A stretch of 64,000 nucleotides of DNA from Tridacna crocea (taxonomy: Eukaryota > Mollusca > Bivalvia > Cardiida > Cardiidae): the NCBI GenBank assembly GCA_943736015.1, contig OX031062.1, positions 58,206,962-58,270,961 of the forward strand, written 5' to 3'. Below, one piece after another: positions 49,465-60,451 of this stretch. Under the pieces are notes generated by a model. The model searched no databases, was not told the origin of the DNA, and was given only the letters and a program-made list of their open reading frames with translations. Position numbers and translations under genes: made by a program. The first letter of the stretch is position 1; every line of letters begins with the position of its first letter.

Positions 49465-50562
49465 TTCTGCCCTTTGGAAGAAATCTTTTAAGAACAGTTG
49501 GAAAAATACAAAACACTGATGACCTGTATATTTCCTTTCCACACAATGCTTTCTGGCTTTTTAAAGAAACAAAAATGCCACCATAGATACCATATTTTGA
49601 TTTCTTCCTTGCATTACACTTAGAATTTTGGACAACTCAAGACTTATTGACTCATTGTTAAGATTCCTTTTTCTCAGTTTGATGATGAATATTCTTGCCT
49701 GGGTGTAGACAAGGGTCCGGCAGGTACAGCATTCGTCATACCAGTGTAACTTTTGGTTGGTACGGCTGATGCGGTGTGATGCCATATCAATTATTTGTGC
49801 TAAAAATACACCCTAGAATGCACAAAGTCGTACCATTTTTTCAAAAAATTTTCCGGGGGGTGGGCAGGCATGGCCCCAGACCCAGCTAAGCACAGCTTAG
49901 CCCCAAAGGTGCTTGCATTTGCTCCTTCGGAGTTCAATTTGGCAATCGAAATAAACATTGCTACGCCTCTGTCTTGCGCATAATTATTATGTTTGCGTGA
50001 ACACCTGGGAAATTTCAACAAAAAGAAAATTTGCATTGTTGAGTTCCAAATTTGAAATGCCTTAGTATAAGTATACTGGACGCCTTTATTTTTTTGAAAT
50101 TTTCTGTGTCAATGTCAAAGTTTGACCATTAAGTTCTATCTTCAGTTCACCGCATGATTTTGTCTCTCTCATACATGCTTTTTTCTCAAACAGAATAGAG
50201 CAGATTTCTAAGTCAAATCAGAAATACGTTCCAAATATGTTCTAAAAGTTCTCTATAGTGTTTTCTTCTGTAGACTGTTCATACAATAACATTTACAAAG
50301 TGATAATTATCTACACCATGCATGGGAATGTTGAAAATTAAAATAAAGGTAGTTTTGGCAGTTCAGTGAGAGAATGTCGACTCATTTTGAGTCGAATGTT
50401 ATTGAAAAGTAATTTTCAATTGATTTAAAAAAAAAAAACACTGAGAAAAAAGTTTATGTAGTAGATTTAGATATAATAAGAATTTAGATAAAGGTGGTTG
50501 AGATTTAAAAAAAAAACTGAATAAAGAACACAATCAAGGAAATTCAAATGATTTAAATTGTT
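49465..50562. other. hp1 scrap and unassigned DNA
   Basis: 49465-49570 is an hp1 relic (CCTTTCCACACAATGCTTTC). 49840-49960 carries GGGGTGGGCAGGCATGGCCC and CCCAGCTAAGCACAGCTTAG, a dispersed-repeat-like segment of unknown type. Nothing supportable in the rest. Confidence 0.4.
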
Positions 50563-50792
50563 TTAACTCTTTACCACACAGCAAAATTTTAGACCTATCC
50601 AAATTGAAAGCATTTGCAGACAAGTTAATATTGGCTCAATTGACGCAATTTATCTTAGATATGGCAGAAAACTTTGTGGGAAAAGGAGACAATGCTGGTT
50701 ACCAGCATTTTCTCCTTTTCCCACAATGTTTTCGAATGGCTTTTTCCTCAGAGTTGTTAAAAGCCGTCATACATGGATCCGTGGTGATAAGA
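50563..50792 (-). mobile_element. hp1 TTAA MITE
   Basis: TTAACTCTTTACCACACAGC; stem GTGGGAAAAGGAGACAATGC (one mismatch); right end ATCCGTGGTGATAAGATAAA, decayed. Confidence 0.8.
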
Positions 50793-51023
50793 TAAACCGA
50801 CTACCTTAGTTACTATACATATACAGTATAGCAGATAGGCTACTTAAATCGTGCTGTCATGACTGTTTCTCTCAATAAAATTCCGGAAAAAGTATTTTAA
50901 TCATATATTTCTATCGATGATAAATTCTGAGTAAACAATATTTAAAGAAGCTTAACTAATTTACATACGGAGATGTATTAAAAGGGCGAATTACGAGGGC
51001 GACGTGCAATGTAACAGATTTAC

Positions 51024-51284
51024 ATGTTTAAACAAAAATTTGAACATATAAAAAACATCAACAAATCTCCGTTTTGCCACAGTATAATAGAATTAACGAT
51101 ACTTATTGCTTTCGTTGGGCTAGTAAAATCATCTCAGCATCATACCAAATTAAATAACGCTGAATTACAAACCTTTAGAAAAGTTTATAGAATGTCTGAT
51201 TCTACAGAGAGGTTTAAGTTAATGAAAAATTCTAATATCAGGTTAAGGGGAAAAGGGTTGTCTGGTGATTATAAAATGCCTTAA
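51024..51284 (+). CDS. Small ORF of unknown function (weak)
   Basis: 86 codons in a stretch free of the window's repeats. A hydrophobic segment (about residues 20-35, IIELTILIAFVGLV) follows a Lys/His-rich N-terminus, and the rest is polar. This could be a signal-anchored peptide or the last exon of a larger gene (possible acceptor GTAACAG just upstream). No AATAAA seen close downstream and no homology recognised. Confidence 0.25.
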   Translation: MFKQKFEHIKNINKSPFCHSIIELTILIAFVGLVKSSQHHTKLNNAELQTFRKVYRMSDSTERFKLMKNSNIRLRGKGLSGDYKMP

Positions 51285-51462
51285 GTGTGTTGTCAATTAA
51301 GAAAATTGTTAATATCATTGACGGTAGTATATGATATACTGATGACAACGGGTGGTCAAGTTGATTAGAGCGGTAATTTGCTTTGCAATCAAACACACTT
51401 CCTATCAAATTAACAGTTTACCAACACACCCTTTGTGCTAATGTGCAGATGTGTTTATCCAT

Positions 51463-51683
51463 TTAAATTCGTTACCAAATGACAAAATTTTTAGAGCAAT
51501 GCAAACTCAAACATTTGCAGACAACAAAATAAATGATTCAGAAATTGAAATTTGTTTTTGAAAGAGCGCAAAACACAGTGAGAAAAGGATAAAATGAATG
51601 TTACAAGCAGTTTCTCCTTTCTCCACAATGCTTTCAAAAGCTTTCTACGGGTCATTAAAACCGGTCATGTTGTAAACGGTTAA
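51463..51683 (-). mobile_element. hp1 TTAA MITE, diverged
   Basis: TTAAATTCGTTACCAAATGAC to CATGTTGTAAACGGTTAA; stem GTGAGAAAAGGATAAAATGA. Confidence 0.75.
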
Positions 51684-52440
51684 AACAGGTCAAGAGAAAA
51701 AATTCCAAGTTCCACCAGATCAGAAGTTGGACTTTTTTTAGAATTGAAATATACTCCTGGTGAGGAAGAACTACACGTCAAAGTGCTTATTGTAATCAGC
51801 AGGTTCTTTAAATCCAAGACTAATCATCATGTAATTTGCAATCTGATCTATATCTTCACATCAGAGATCGTATATACGATCCCAGTACACATTCAGCATA
51901 TTCTTTAAGATTAATGTCAAATTGAAACATTGGTGACAAAATACGCGGCCACTTTTTGGATGTGCATAGGTTATTGAACAAGGTTAGATATTCAAGTAAA
52001 AGTATTTTTCTTGTAATTAATACTTCATTTAGATCTTTTTTTGCCTTTGTTTTCCAGTTTTCTCTTTCAGAGAGGAAAAATTATAGAATACTTTGAAATA
52101 ATCCATTATCCAGCGCTGATCAGCTCTTTGCATAAGTTCAAATTTTCAGTAATCATCACAATTTAAACTTGTCTATAGCCTCTGCATGATCTCACGTCAT
52201 CGGTACACGTTCGCAAAGCACATTTTTTAAGCTTTTTTTTTTTTAATTCAAACGTTAAAAACACAAGATAAATAAAGAGAATTGCATTCTTCCAACGTTA
52301 ACAGTCGTTTATTTGTGAGCCGAAATAGCAGAAACCAAGGTAGGACATCGGGTAGAATAAATGCGATGTCCTGATTGGTCAAATATCGATTTCCACGGAT
52401 CCATGTATTGTGTAATAAAGGGTTAAAATTTGAATGTTTT
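51684..52440. other. Mostly unassigned DNA
   Basis: An hp1 right-end scrap at 52399-52427 (ATGTATTGTGTAATAAAGGG TTAA). No gene supported. Confidence 0.4.
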
Positions 52441-52452
52441 GAGGAAGCTTAC

Positions 52453-52479
52453 ATGTGTGTGTGTGTGTGGGGGGGGGGG
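52453..52479. repeat. (GT)n then G-run
   Basis: GTGTGTGTGTGTGTGG followed by a run of G. Confidence 0.85.
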
Positions 52480-52616
52480 ATTTAAAGCTCAATGAGCAAA
52501 TAAAAAAAGCAAGAATGATAACAACAAGGCATAGAGTCAGTGTATGCAGTGCACTGCTTGTAAAATTGATAAGTTACAAAAAAAAAATGTTTTAGGGCAC
52601 ATATAAACCCTTGGCC

Positions 52617-52805
52617 TCAGAGTAGGCAATGATCAGGCCAGACAGAAAGAGCAATAATTACCCTCTGTACGTATCCATCCGATCTTATCTGGTAAAATTT
52701 TCCAGGCAGAACAATGTAGTAAAGGGGAGAAAAGTGTTGATCGTATTTTGCTGTCAGTTGGTAGAAGATAGGTAGGTTGTCCCTTATGGTAGGTGTCAGT
52801 CTCAA
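52617..52805 (-). CDS. Possible terminal exon, minus strand (weak)
   Basis: An open segment without ATG, read from about 52800 downward: RLTPTIRDNLPIFYQLTAKY, DQHFSPLYYIVLPGKFYQIR, SDGYVQR, then either a donor (AGAGG|GTAATT) or on to a stop at 52617. Composition is balanced and protein-like, unlike the neighbouring ORFs. The acceptor (TATTGAG) is poor. Function unknown. Confidence 0.3.
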   Translation of the reverse strand: MRLTPTIRDNLPIFYQLTAKYDQHFSPLYYIVLPGKFYQIRSDGYVQRVIIALSVWPDHCLL

Positions 52806-53039
52806 TATTTAGGAGACTTGCTGCTCAGCGTTCACTCACAAAGCTACTGTGGTAGTGATAAGTTGTGATATGGTGTGTCTTGGCAATTTGTAGTGCACAG
52901 CAGTTTAAACTTGTCAAACAAAAAAAAAAATTTGAGATAAAGATATCATTGTTCAAATCATGTCAGGTAAGAAGATAGATAACAGTGCATTTGTATCAGT
53001 ATTTATAATTTGTAGTTATACAGGAATGTGGTTCACTTA

Positions 53040-53268
53040 TTAACCCATTACCACACAATCCCAACTTTTGACGATCCTGATAAAGAAGCCTTTAGAAAAC
53101 ATTGTGCGAGAAGAAGAAAATGCTGGTAACCAGCATTTTCTCCTTTTCCCACAATGTTTTCTACTCTGTACAAAACAAATTCCAAATTTTCAGTCACTTT
53201 TACTTTGACATCTGAAAATGCTTTTGATTTGGACAAATCTAAAATTTTGTTGTTTGGTAATGAGTTAA
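53040..53268 (+). mobile_element. hp1 TTAA MITE
   Basis: TTAACCCATTACCACACAATC to TTGTTGTTTGGTAATGAGTTAA; left stem decayed (GTGCGAGAAGAAGAAAATGC), right stem intact. Confidence 0.85.
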
Positions 53269-53566
53269 TGCTTTACCTAACAATGCATAGTTTCCCAACT
53301 CTGAGAAAGAAGCTTTTTGAAAACATTGTGGGAAAAGGAGAAAATGCTGGTAACCAGCATTGTCTCGTTTTCCAACAAAGTTTTCTGTCATATCAAAGAA
53401 AAATTGTGTCAATTGAGCTGGTAACCAGCATTTTCTCTTTTTCCCATAATAGTGTTTCTTATATCCAAAACAAATTCTAATCTTTTGAGTCGCGTGATTT
53501 TTTTTCATCTGCAAATGCTTTCCACCTGGGACAAGTTTAAAATCTTGTTGTTTAGTAAAGAGTTAA
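53265..53566 (+). mobile_element. hp1 MITE with one and a half hairpins
   Basis: TTAATGCTTTACCTAACAATG; full stem with centre GGTAACC at about 53350; then a second tip and right stem (GAGCTGGTAACCAGCATTTT) at about 53415; ends TTAGTAAAGAGTTAA. Confidence 0.75.
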
Positions 53567-53791
53567 CTCATTACCACACAAACCCTACTTTTGACGCCCA
53601 TTAGAAAGAAACCTTTAGAAAACATTGTGGGAAAAGGAGAAAATGCTGGTAACCAGCATTTTCTCCTTTTCCCACAATGTTTTCTACCCTTCACAAAACA
53701 AATTTCAAATTTTCAGTCACTTTTATTTTGTCGTCTGCAAATGCTTTCGATTTGGACAAACCTAATATTTTGTCGTTTGGTAATGAGTTAA
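53563..53791 (+). mobile_element. hp1 TTAA MITE, joined head-to-tail
   Basis: TTAACTCATTACCACACAAAC to TTGTCGTTTGGTAATGAGTTAA; perfect palindrome, centre GGTAACC. One of the best-preserved copies. Confidence 0.9.
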
Positions 53792-53875
53792 CCCATGACT
53801 GCTCTGACCTGGGTCAATACTTTTCACAGGTGCATCAAGCCTGCTTTTCACAGAGCATAGCACATTTATTGACCT

Positions 53876-54099
53876 TTAACCCATTACCACACAATCCCTA
53901 CTTTTGACGCCCTTGAGAAAGAAGCCTTTTGAAAACACTGTGGGAAAACCAGCATGGTAACCAGCATTTTCTCCTTTTCCCACAGTGTTTTCCACCCTTC
54001 CCAGAACAAATTTCAATTTTTCAGTCACCTTTATTTTGTCGTCTGCAAATGCTTTCAATTTGGACCAGTCTAAAATTTTCTCGTGTGGTAATGGGTTAA
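53876..54099 (+). mobile_element. hp1 TTAA MITE, left stem short
   Basis: TTAACCCATTACCACACAATC to TCTCGTGTGGTAATGGGTTAA; left stem GTGGGAAAACCAGCATGGTAACC lacks about 8 bp. Confidence 0.85.
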
Positions 54100-54104
54100 A
54101 AAGT

Positions 54105-54180
54105 AGAATGTATTTAGGGAAAAGGAGCTTTCTCCTTTTCTCAAAATGTTTTCAAAAGCTAAGCAAAGATTTGGGTTGAA
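54105..54180. mobile_element. hp1 stem scrap
   Basis: GGGAAAAGGAGCTTTCTCCTTTTC: a miniature hairpin left from an hp1 copy. Confidence 0.55.
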
Positions 54181-54660
54181 ATTTTATTGCACATGTTGTC
54201 TTTTTTACCACGAACATATTTTCAATGTACTTTTATATAAAGAAGAAAGCTTGTTGCTTGTAACATGCAATAATTGCTTCTTTTCTAAGTTTTTTTTTTT
54301 CGGAGACTAGTATATATATCAAGGTTATGAAATGTGGTATTTCTTACATTGAAGTGGGTTTTTTTTTTTTGTTTGAAATATTGATTGAGACACATGTTGA
54401 GTTTGTTTTGATTTGCGATCAACAAATGGATTCAGGTTTTTAAATGGAAAGTCCTAGTTGCAAGCAATTACTTCTTTTCCTGCAACTTTCTTTTTTCGAA
54501 GAAGTATGTGACAGGGTTGTGAAAAGTTGTAATTGCTACATTTTAAGTGCTTTTTTTTTTAAATATTCATTTAGGTGCATGTTCAGTTTGTGTCTTGTTT
54601 TATGACCTCCAATTGTCATAAATGTACTATTTTTTAAAGAAAGAAACTATTATTTAATGC

Positions 54661-54889
54661 TTAACCCATTACCACACAATCCCTACTTTTGACGCCCCTG
54701 AGGTAGAAGCCTTTTGAAAACATTGAGGGAAAAGGAGAAAATGCTGGTTACCAGCATTTTCTCCTTTTCCCACAATGTTTTCTACCCTTCCCATAGCAAA
54801 TTTTAACTTTTCAGTCACATTTATTTTGTCGTCTGCAAATGCTTTCAATTTGGACCAGTCTATAAATTTGTCGTTTGGTAATGAGTTAA
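54661..54889 (+). mobile_element. hp1 TTAA MITE
   Basis: TTAACCCATTACCACACAATC to TTGTCGTTTGGTAATGAGTTAA; stem base ATTGAGGGAAAAGG; centre GGTTACC. Confidence 0.9.
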
Positions 54890-54971
54890 ACTTTAATTTC
54901 AAGTCTTTACGAATTTTCAGAAATTGGTTTTGAAATCACTATTATATCATTTCATATGAGCCATGTTGAAA

Positions 54972-55030
54972 CAGTTATCTGCAAATGCTTTCAATTCGGA
55001 CAGGTCTACAATTTTGTCATGCAGTAACCA
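54972..55030 (+). mobile_element. hp1 right-arm scrap
   Basis: TTATCTGCAAATGCTTTCAA to TTGTCATGCAGTAACC. Confidence 0.6.
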
Positions 55031-55299
55031 CTATAGTTGACTTTTAGGGCATTGTAGAAACATGCATAACTATGTGAAATATGCTGTCTGTTATCTCAAA
55101 AACCCTGTCCATTTTGCTGGGATATTTTGGACTGGAGTAACCACGACAAAACACTTACTTTGGGTTGCTTTTGAGACTGAAAAGTGTCCGTAAGGTTCAT
55201 TCAGCACTGTTTGGATGAAAATATTTGACATACTTTGATAAAAGTCATAGGGTTTGATTGACCCATTTTTTTGCAGTATTTCAATTCTTTTAACTCTTT

Positions 55300-55633
55300 G
55301 ATCTGACCCTTTGGCCTTCACCCAACAATCACAACTTTTAACAATCCTGCTGAAGATACATAATATGAAAGAATGGGATCAGGAGAAAAGTCTAGTTATC
55401 AGTTTAGTTTCAAGAAGTCCAAATTTTTTGGCGTTGAAAAGGGTCAACAGAAATTTTGTTGTCTGGTTTACTCTCTACCAAATGACAGAGTTTTAGGATT
55501 GTCAACATTTATGGGATTTGCAGACCACATGCAAGATGTGTCATACATGATTAGACTTATCTGTAGACAGATGGAAAACATTCTGGAAAAAGAAGAAAAT
55601 CCTGCAGATCAGGATTTTCTCCTGTCCCCTTAA
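55300..55633 (-). mobile_element. hp1 relics
   Basis: 55464-55633 keeps CTCTCTACCAAATGACAGAG, a stem TGGAAAAAGAAGAAAATCCT and a GCAGATCAGG tip. 55316-55400 is a poorer copy. Confidence 0.55.
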
Positions 55634-55847
55634 CCCTTTACCACACAGTCCAGAGTTTTAACGACCCTGAGGAAGAAGCCTTTTGAAAACGTGGGAAAAA
55701 GGAGAACATGCTGGTCACCAGCATTTTCTCCTTTTCCCACAGTGTTTTCTACACTTTCCAACACAAATTTCACTTTTTGAGCCACATTTATTTTGTCAAC
55801 TGCAAGTGCTTTCAATTTTATGATTTTGTCGTTTGGTAAAGAGTTAG
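55630..55847 (+). mobile_element. hp1 TTAA MITE
   Basis: TTAACCCTTTACCACACAGTC to GTCGTTTGGTAAAGAGTTAG; tip CTGGTCACCAG. Confidence 0.85.
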
Positions 55848-56618
55848 AACCTATCCATGCTGTGCATAGTTTATAAGGGCAATAGGGCACATTGATAAAA
55901 GAAATAATTTCATGGATACCTAGTTACAACTTTTACATAATGCAAGGTTTAGATCCCCCAAAATAAAATGTCCCAACAATTAAAGCCCCTGTAAAGTCCA
56001 AAAATTAGGCAATTTTCATCATTTATAATACAAAATTATAATGGATCATCACAATACACGGAGAAAACATGTCAGTTACTACATTGGTTGTCTTGATATA
56101 TGTGTGCGAAAAATGCATGCAGAAGTCTGTTGATTTTCAGGGACGCCATTGATCAAGACAACCTTCATTATCGTTGATGGATATTCAAACTAGATCTTCG
56201 AGAACATATCACGATAACATTGCATCTCAGTAGTGTTACGACATAGTACAGAGGACTATTGTTTACACTTCCAATGTTATGTCATCAGAGAGTAAGATTT
56301 TTCATTCTGAACTTGTTTTCTTATTTTGATGTCTTCCTGTATTGATGATAATACGAATAAGCGATGATCAGCCTGCCTAGAGTGGAGACAAAGTGAAGCG
56401 AATAAAGGGTCTATTTGGACACATTGAATTATCAGAGTCACGGTGTTTACGTCACTGTTATGTTACTGTGGAAATTTACGATAAAAATTTGGCAAATCTT
56501 AGGAGATAGTCATTGTAAACAAACAGATAATGCGACATGGTACCTGATCTGTTCTAGTTGCAAAATTCTTTTTTCTGCCATTGACTTGAACTTTTACAAA
56601 CTGCACCTTTACATACCA
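55848..56618. other. Low-repeat DNA, no gene supported
   Basis: Unlike its surroundings, it lacks MITEs. The ORF at 56415-56648 runs into the next MITE end. GCCATTGATCAAGACAACC with GGTTGTCTTGATATATG (56088, 56149) is a weak inverted repeat. Confidence 0.4.
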
Positions 56619-56846
56619 TTAACTCTTTACCACATGAGAAAATTTTAGACTGGTCCAAATTGAAAGCATTTGCAGACAACAAAATAAAGGTGATTAAAAA
56701 ATAGAAATTTGTTCTGGGATGGGTAGAAAACACTGGGGGAAAAGGAGAAAATGCTGGTTACCAGCATTTTCTCCTTTTCCCATAGTGTTTTCAAAAGGCT
56801 TCTTTCTCAGGGGTGTCGAAAGTAGGGATTGTGTGGTAATGGGTTA
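56619..56846 (-). mobile_element. hp1 TTAA MITE
   Basis: TTAACTCTTTACCACATGAG to GATTGTGTGGTAATGGGTTAA; stem AACACTGGGGGAAAAGG / CCTTTTCCCATAGTGTT. Confidence 0.9.
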
Positions 56847-56928
56847 AGGTCATAATTATCGCCATATTTTCATAGGGTAAAAATGAGATTTACTTTTATT
56901 TTATGAACAGGCCAATTTTTGTTGTGAC

Positions 56929-57156
56929 TTAACTCATTACCAAACGACAAAAATTTAGGCTTGTCCAAATTGAAAGCATTTGCAGACGACAAAATAAAAG
57001 TGACTGAAAATTTGAAATTTGTTTGTGAAGGGTGGAAAACATTGTGGGAAAAGGAGAAAATGCTGGTAACCAGCATTTTCTCCTTTTCCCACAATGTTTT
57101 CAAAAGGCTTCTTTCTCAGGGGCGTCAAAAGTAGGGATTGTGTGATAATGGGTTAA
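56929..57156 (-). mobile_element. hp1 TTAA MITE
   Basis: TTAACTCATTACCAAACGAC to GATTGTGTGATAATGGGTTAA; palindrome perfect, centre GGTAACC. Confidence 0.9.
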
Positions 57157-57219
57157 GGTCTAGTACGGACCTTAACCCGCAGATTAAAAGACGAAAGCGG
57201 CTGAGATTGGCTGAACAGC

Positions 57220-57446
57220 CTAAACTCTTTACCACACAATCCCCACTTTTAACGACCCTTGGAAAGAAACTTTTTGAAAACATTTTGGGAGAAGGAGAAA
57301 ATGCTGGTTACCAGCATTTTCTCCTTTTCCCACAATGTTTTCTACCCTTCCCAAAACAAATTTCAAACTTTCAGTCAGATTAATTTTGTCGTCTGCAAAT
57401 GCTTTCAATTTGGACCAGTACGTAATTTTGTCGTTTGGTAAAGATT
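57220..57446 (+). mobile_element. hp1 MITE
   Basis: CTAAACTCTTTACCACACAATC to TTGTCGTTTGGTAAAGATTGA; centre GGTTACC; left base TTTTGGGAGAAGG. Confidence 0.85.
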
Positions 57447-57482
57447 GATGAGTATAAGTAAAAAATTACAGAAAAGAAAGTT

Positions 57483-57575
57483 TGTCTCAGATGGGTTTCG
57501 AACTGGTAACTTCCAGGTCAGAATGATATGCTTACCACTGAGTATCTGGACAGGCTGAGAGCAATCGAAGACCGT
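57483..57575 (-). mobile_element. tRNA-like SINE head
   Basis: Minus strand reads GGAAGTTACCAGTTCGAAACC (box B) downstream of CTCAGTGGTAAGCATATC (box A-like). The body is not followed further. Confidence 0.55.
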
Positions 57576-57614
57576 GTATTGAATGTAATATATGTCAAGT
57601 AATGATATCTTTCT

Positions 57615-57690
57615 GATAAATGTAAAAAATATTATGGGAAAAGGAGAAAATACAAACATTTTCTCCCTATCCCACAATGCTTTAGAAAAA
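57615..57690. mobile_element. hp1 stem remnant
   Basis: ATTATGGGAAAAGGAGAAAAT and ATTTTCTCCCTATCCCACAAT with the tip replaced by ACAAAC. Confidence 0.6.
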
Positions 57691-57715
57691 AATGTTATCA
57701 CAATCTTTAACAAAA

Positions 57716-57962
57716 TGTTGCAGCACAACAAAATTTTTGACCATTATCTAGGTTGAAAAAATTCAACTGATTTGATTTCATCAGCTCACATGGCATGTGC
57801 TATGTGAAAAAGTTTAGAAAACATAGAGAAGAAGAAAATGCTGGTTACTTGTATTTTTTTCTTTCCCTACAATGCTTTCAAAAGCATCTTTTGGTCGTTT
57901 GATCTTCTGATTGTGACTATCAAAGACCGGTTAAAAAAGTGATTTGCTTGGCAAAGGGTTAT
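57716..57962 (-). mobile_element. hp1 relic
   Basis: GTTGCAGCACAACAAAATTT; AGAAGAAAATGCTGGTTACT; GGCAAAGGGTTA at the right. Confidence 0.5.
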
Positions 57963-58161
57963 ATTGTTTGTTCATTGCATGCAGCATAGCTGCAATATAT
58001 TCTACTCAACAGTTAGTAAACTGCTTGCCAAAGGCAATCGTTATTTGCCATTGGCTCTAAATTGACAAGATAAAAAGGAGAAGATACTTCATATCTGATT
58101 ATGTCATGGGATGAAACGGGTTGTTTGTGCTATAGTGTCTCTCGAGGTCTTTCGGTGCTTA

Positions 58162-58260
58162 TTAACCCTGAAAGCATTGTCTTTGCAGCCAGTGCAGATA
58201 AAGATCAGACTGCACAAAACGTGCAGTCTGATCTTTGATCTACACTGTCTGCTTTGCATA
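58162..58260 (+). mobile_element. hp2 element, left part complete
   Basis: TTAACCCTGAAAGCATTGTC; hairpin GATAAAGATCAGACTGCAC / GTGCAGTCTGATCTTTGATC. Confidence 0.7.
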
Positions 58261-58318
58261 GAAATTGTTAGCTAAATTTTAACCTTGATATTCCACCTAT
58301 TTGGATCTTATTTCTGGA

Positions 58319-58505
58319 TTGAACTCTTTTATCATACAACCAGAGTTTAGACTTGTCCAAAATAGAAGCATTGATTTGCAGATGACAGAAATACCTTGAC
58401 TCAAAACTGAAAATGGAAAAAATGGGACAAAAAATCATCGTTGGAAGATAACAAAATGTTATTTACCATCATTTCCTCCTTTCACCTCTGTTTTTTAGCT
58501 CTATT
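58319..58505 (-). mobile_element. hp1 relic
   Basis: TTGAACTCTTTTATCATACA; GATTTGCAGATGACAGAAAT; no clear hairpin. Confidence 0.5.
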
Positions 58506-58629
58506 GGCTGTTGCCTTTAAAAAAAAAAATCAACATGATTTCAGTAAGAAAAATCAAATGTATCATAAACTTTTCTGTCATGTGTAAGTATGTGGCAGAA
58601 AGTGCATCAGTGGACTATGTCATGAACCC

Positions 58630-58858
58630 TTACCTCATTACCAAATGACAAAGGTTTAGGCTTGTCGAATTCGAACGCATTTGCAGACGACAAAATAAGA
58701 GTGACTGAAAATTTGAAATTTGTTTTGGGAAAGGTAGAAAACATTGTTGGAAAAGGAGAAAATGCTGGTTACCAGCATTTTCTCCTTTTCCCACAATATT
58801 TTCTAAAGGCTTCTTTCTCAGGGTCGTCAAAAGTAGGGATTGTGTGGTAATGGCTTAA
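58630..58858 (-). mobile_element. hp1 MITE
   Basis: TTACCTCATTACCAAATGAC to GATTGTGTGGTAATGGCTTAA; centre GGTTACC; base TTGTTGGAAAAGG. Confidence 0.85.
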
Positions 58859-59065
58859 CCACACCATCCAGACTTTTAACAAAAAGCCTTTGAAAACATT
58901 TAAGGGAAAGAAGAAAATGCTGGTAACCAGCACTTTCTCCTTTTCCCATCATGTCTTCTACACTTCCCAAATCAAATTTCAATTTTTCAGTAACATTCAT
59001 TTTGTCGTCTGCAAATGCTTTGAATTTGAACCACTCTATAAACTTGTCGTTTGGTGAAGGGTTAA
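58855..59065 (+). mobile_element. hp1 TTAA MITE, joined head-to-tail
   Basis: TTAACCACACCATCCAGAC: the terminus lacks the CCATTA block; stem TAAGGGAAAGAAGAAAATGC; right end GTCGTTTGGTGAAGGGTTAA. Confidence 0.8.
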
Positions 59066-59289
59066 CCCTTTCCCAAACGATAAATTTTAGACTCTTCCAA
59101 ACTCAAAGAGTTTGCAGATGACAATTTCATATTTTATAAAAATGGCAAAAAGTTCCCCAAATGGGTAGAAAACACTGTGGGAAAAGGAGAAATTGCTCGT
59201 TACGAGCAATTTCTCCTTTTCCCACAATGTTTTCAAAAGACTTGTACTGCAGACACGTAAAAACAAGGGCTTGTTTGGGAAAGGGTTAA
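59062..59289 (-). mobile_element. hp4 TTAA MITE, reference copy
   Basis: TTAACCCTTTCCCAAACGAT to TTGTTTGGGAAAGGGTTAA. Hairpin AACACTGTGGGAAAAGGAG..AAATTGCTCGT around T is perfect for the inner 26 nt. The arm CTCTTCCAAACTCAAAGAG, TTTGCAGATGACAATTTC replaces the hp1 GGTCCAAATTGAAAGC. Confidence 0.9.
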
Positions 59290-59344
59290 GTGCCATTCTC
59301 AAGAATCAAATTCTGTAGTATTGTGCACATGTAGAGATGCCTTT

Positions 59345-59474
59345 TCCTCTATACCAAATGATGAATTTTTTTTTGAGACTAAATTGAAAGCATTTGCAGA
59401 TGACAAACAGATATGTCTCATTGGACTTGGTCTGTCTTTGATTGGGAAGAAAAAATTGTGTGGTAAGAGGTTAA
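59345..59474 (-). mobile_element. hp1 MITE without hairpin
   Basis: CTCTATACCAAATGATGAAT, GAAAGCATTTGCAGATGACA, then directly TTGTGTGGTAAGAGGTTAA. Confidence 0.65.
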
Positions 59475-59702
59475 CCCTTTCCCAAACAAGCCCTGGTTTT
59501 CACGCGCCTGCACTACAAGTCTTTTGAAAACACTGTGGGAAAAGGAGAAATTACTCATAACGAGCAATTTCTCCTTTTCCCAACAGTGTTTTCTACCCTT
59601 TAGGAGAACTTTCTACCATTTTCATGAAATTCAAAATTGTTGTCTGCAAACTCTTTCAGATTGGATTAGAGTCTAAAATTTTGTTGTTTGGTAAAGGGTT
59701 GA
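59471..59702 (+). mobile_element. hp4 TTAA MITE, joined head-to-tail
   Basis: TTAACCCTTTCCCAAACAAG to TTTGTTGTTTGGTAAAGGGTTGA; hairpin AGAAATTACTCATAACGAGC has two mismatches. Confidence 0.85.
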
Positions 59703-60193
59703 AGATATAAATGATAAATGTGTCTGAACAAAAATGTTTGGCATACAGGAGGGACTATCACAGTCGATGATTACTTTGGTCAAATGTCGATGTCAGAATA
59801 AAACAATGCTTTCATCATTAAATTTCAAAATTCTTTAGATTCATAGTTATCAGTCACTAAAAAGACTGATTATGAAATTTGTCTTTATGTACACATCAAT
59901 TTCATTACAGAAACCATATTTTAGGTTGCGTTGAACTGTATTGTCAAACTTTGATAGAGCTTTTAAAATTTTATAATATTTCCTTCAAATGTTACCATGG
60001 AAACATTTTTGTCATAATTGCAATTTTTGATGATTTAAAATGATTGATCTTTTGACGTTTTGATTGAGTGTGACATACAGAAGGAATTACATAATCAGTC
60101 ATTGTTTTTTTGACAGTTTATTTTCCTTGCCCTTTTAATACCAAGTGAGTGAAACATTCTCAGTCAGACTTGAAAACATCCAGTTACTTTTAC
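59703..60193. other. Unassigned AT-rich DNA
   Basis: No repeat or gene recognised. Confidence 0.4.
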
Positions 60194-60400
60194 TTCACTC
60201 TTTACCAAATGACAAAATTTTAGACTGGACCAAATTGAAAGCAATCGCTGATGACAAAATTAATGTGACTCAAAAATTGAAATTTGTTCAGGGAGGGTAG
60301 AAATCATTGGATACCAGCATTTTCTCCTTTTCCCATGATGTTTTTAAAAGGCTTCTTTTACAGGGTTGTGAAAATCAGGGATTTTTTAAGAAAAGGTTAA
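60194..60400 (-). mobile_element. hp1 MITE with left stem deleted
   Basis: TTCACTCTTTACCAAATGAC; GGGTAGAAATCATTGGATAC then CAGCATTTTCTCCTTTTCCC; ends AAGAAAAGGTTAA. Confidence 0.8.
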
Positions 60401-60451
60401 GTTTTTATAGTAAGATGATTTAAGAACTGCTTGCAGAGATGGGGATGTCAC

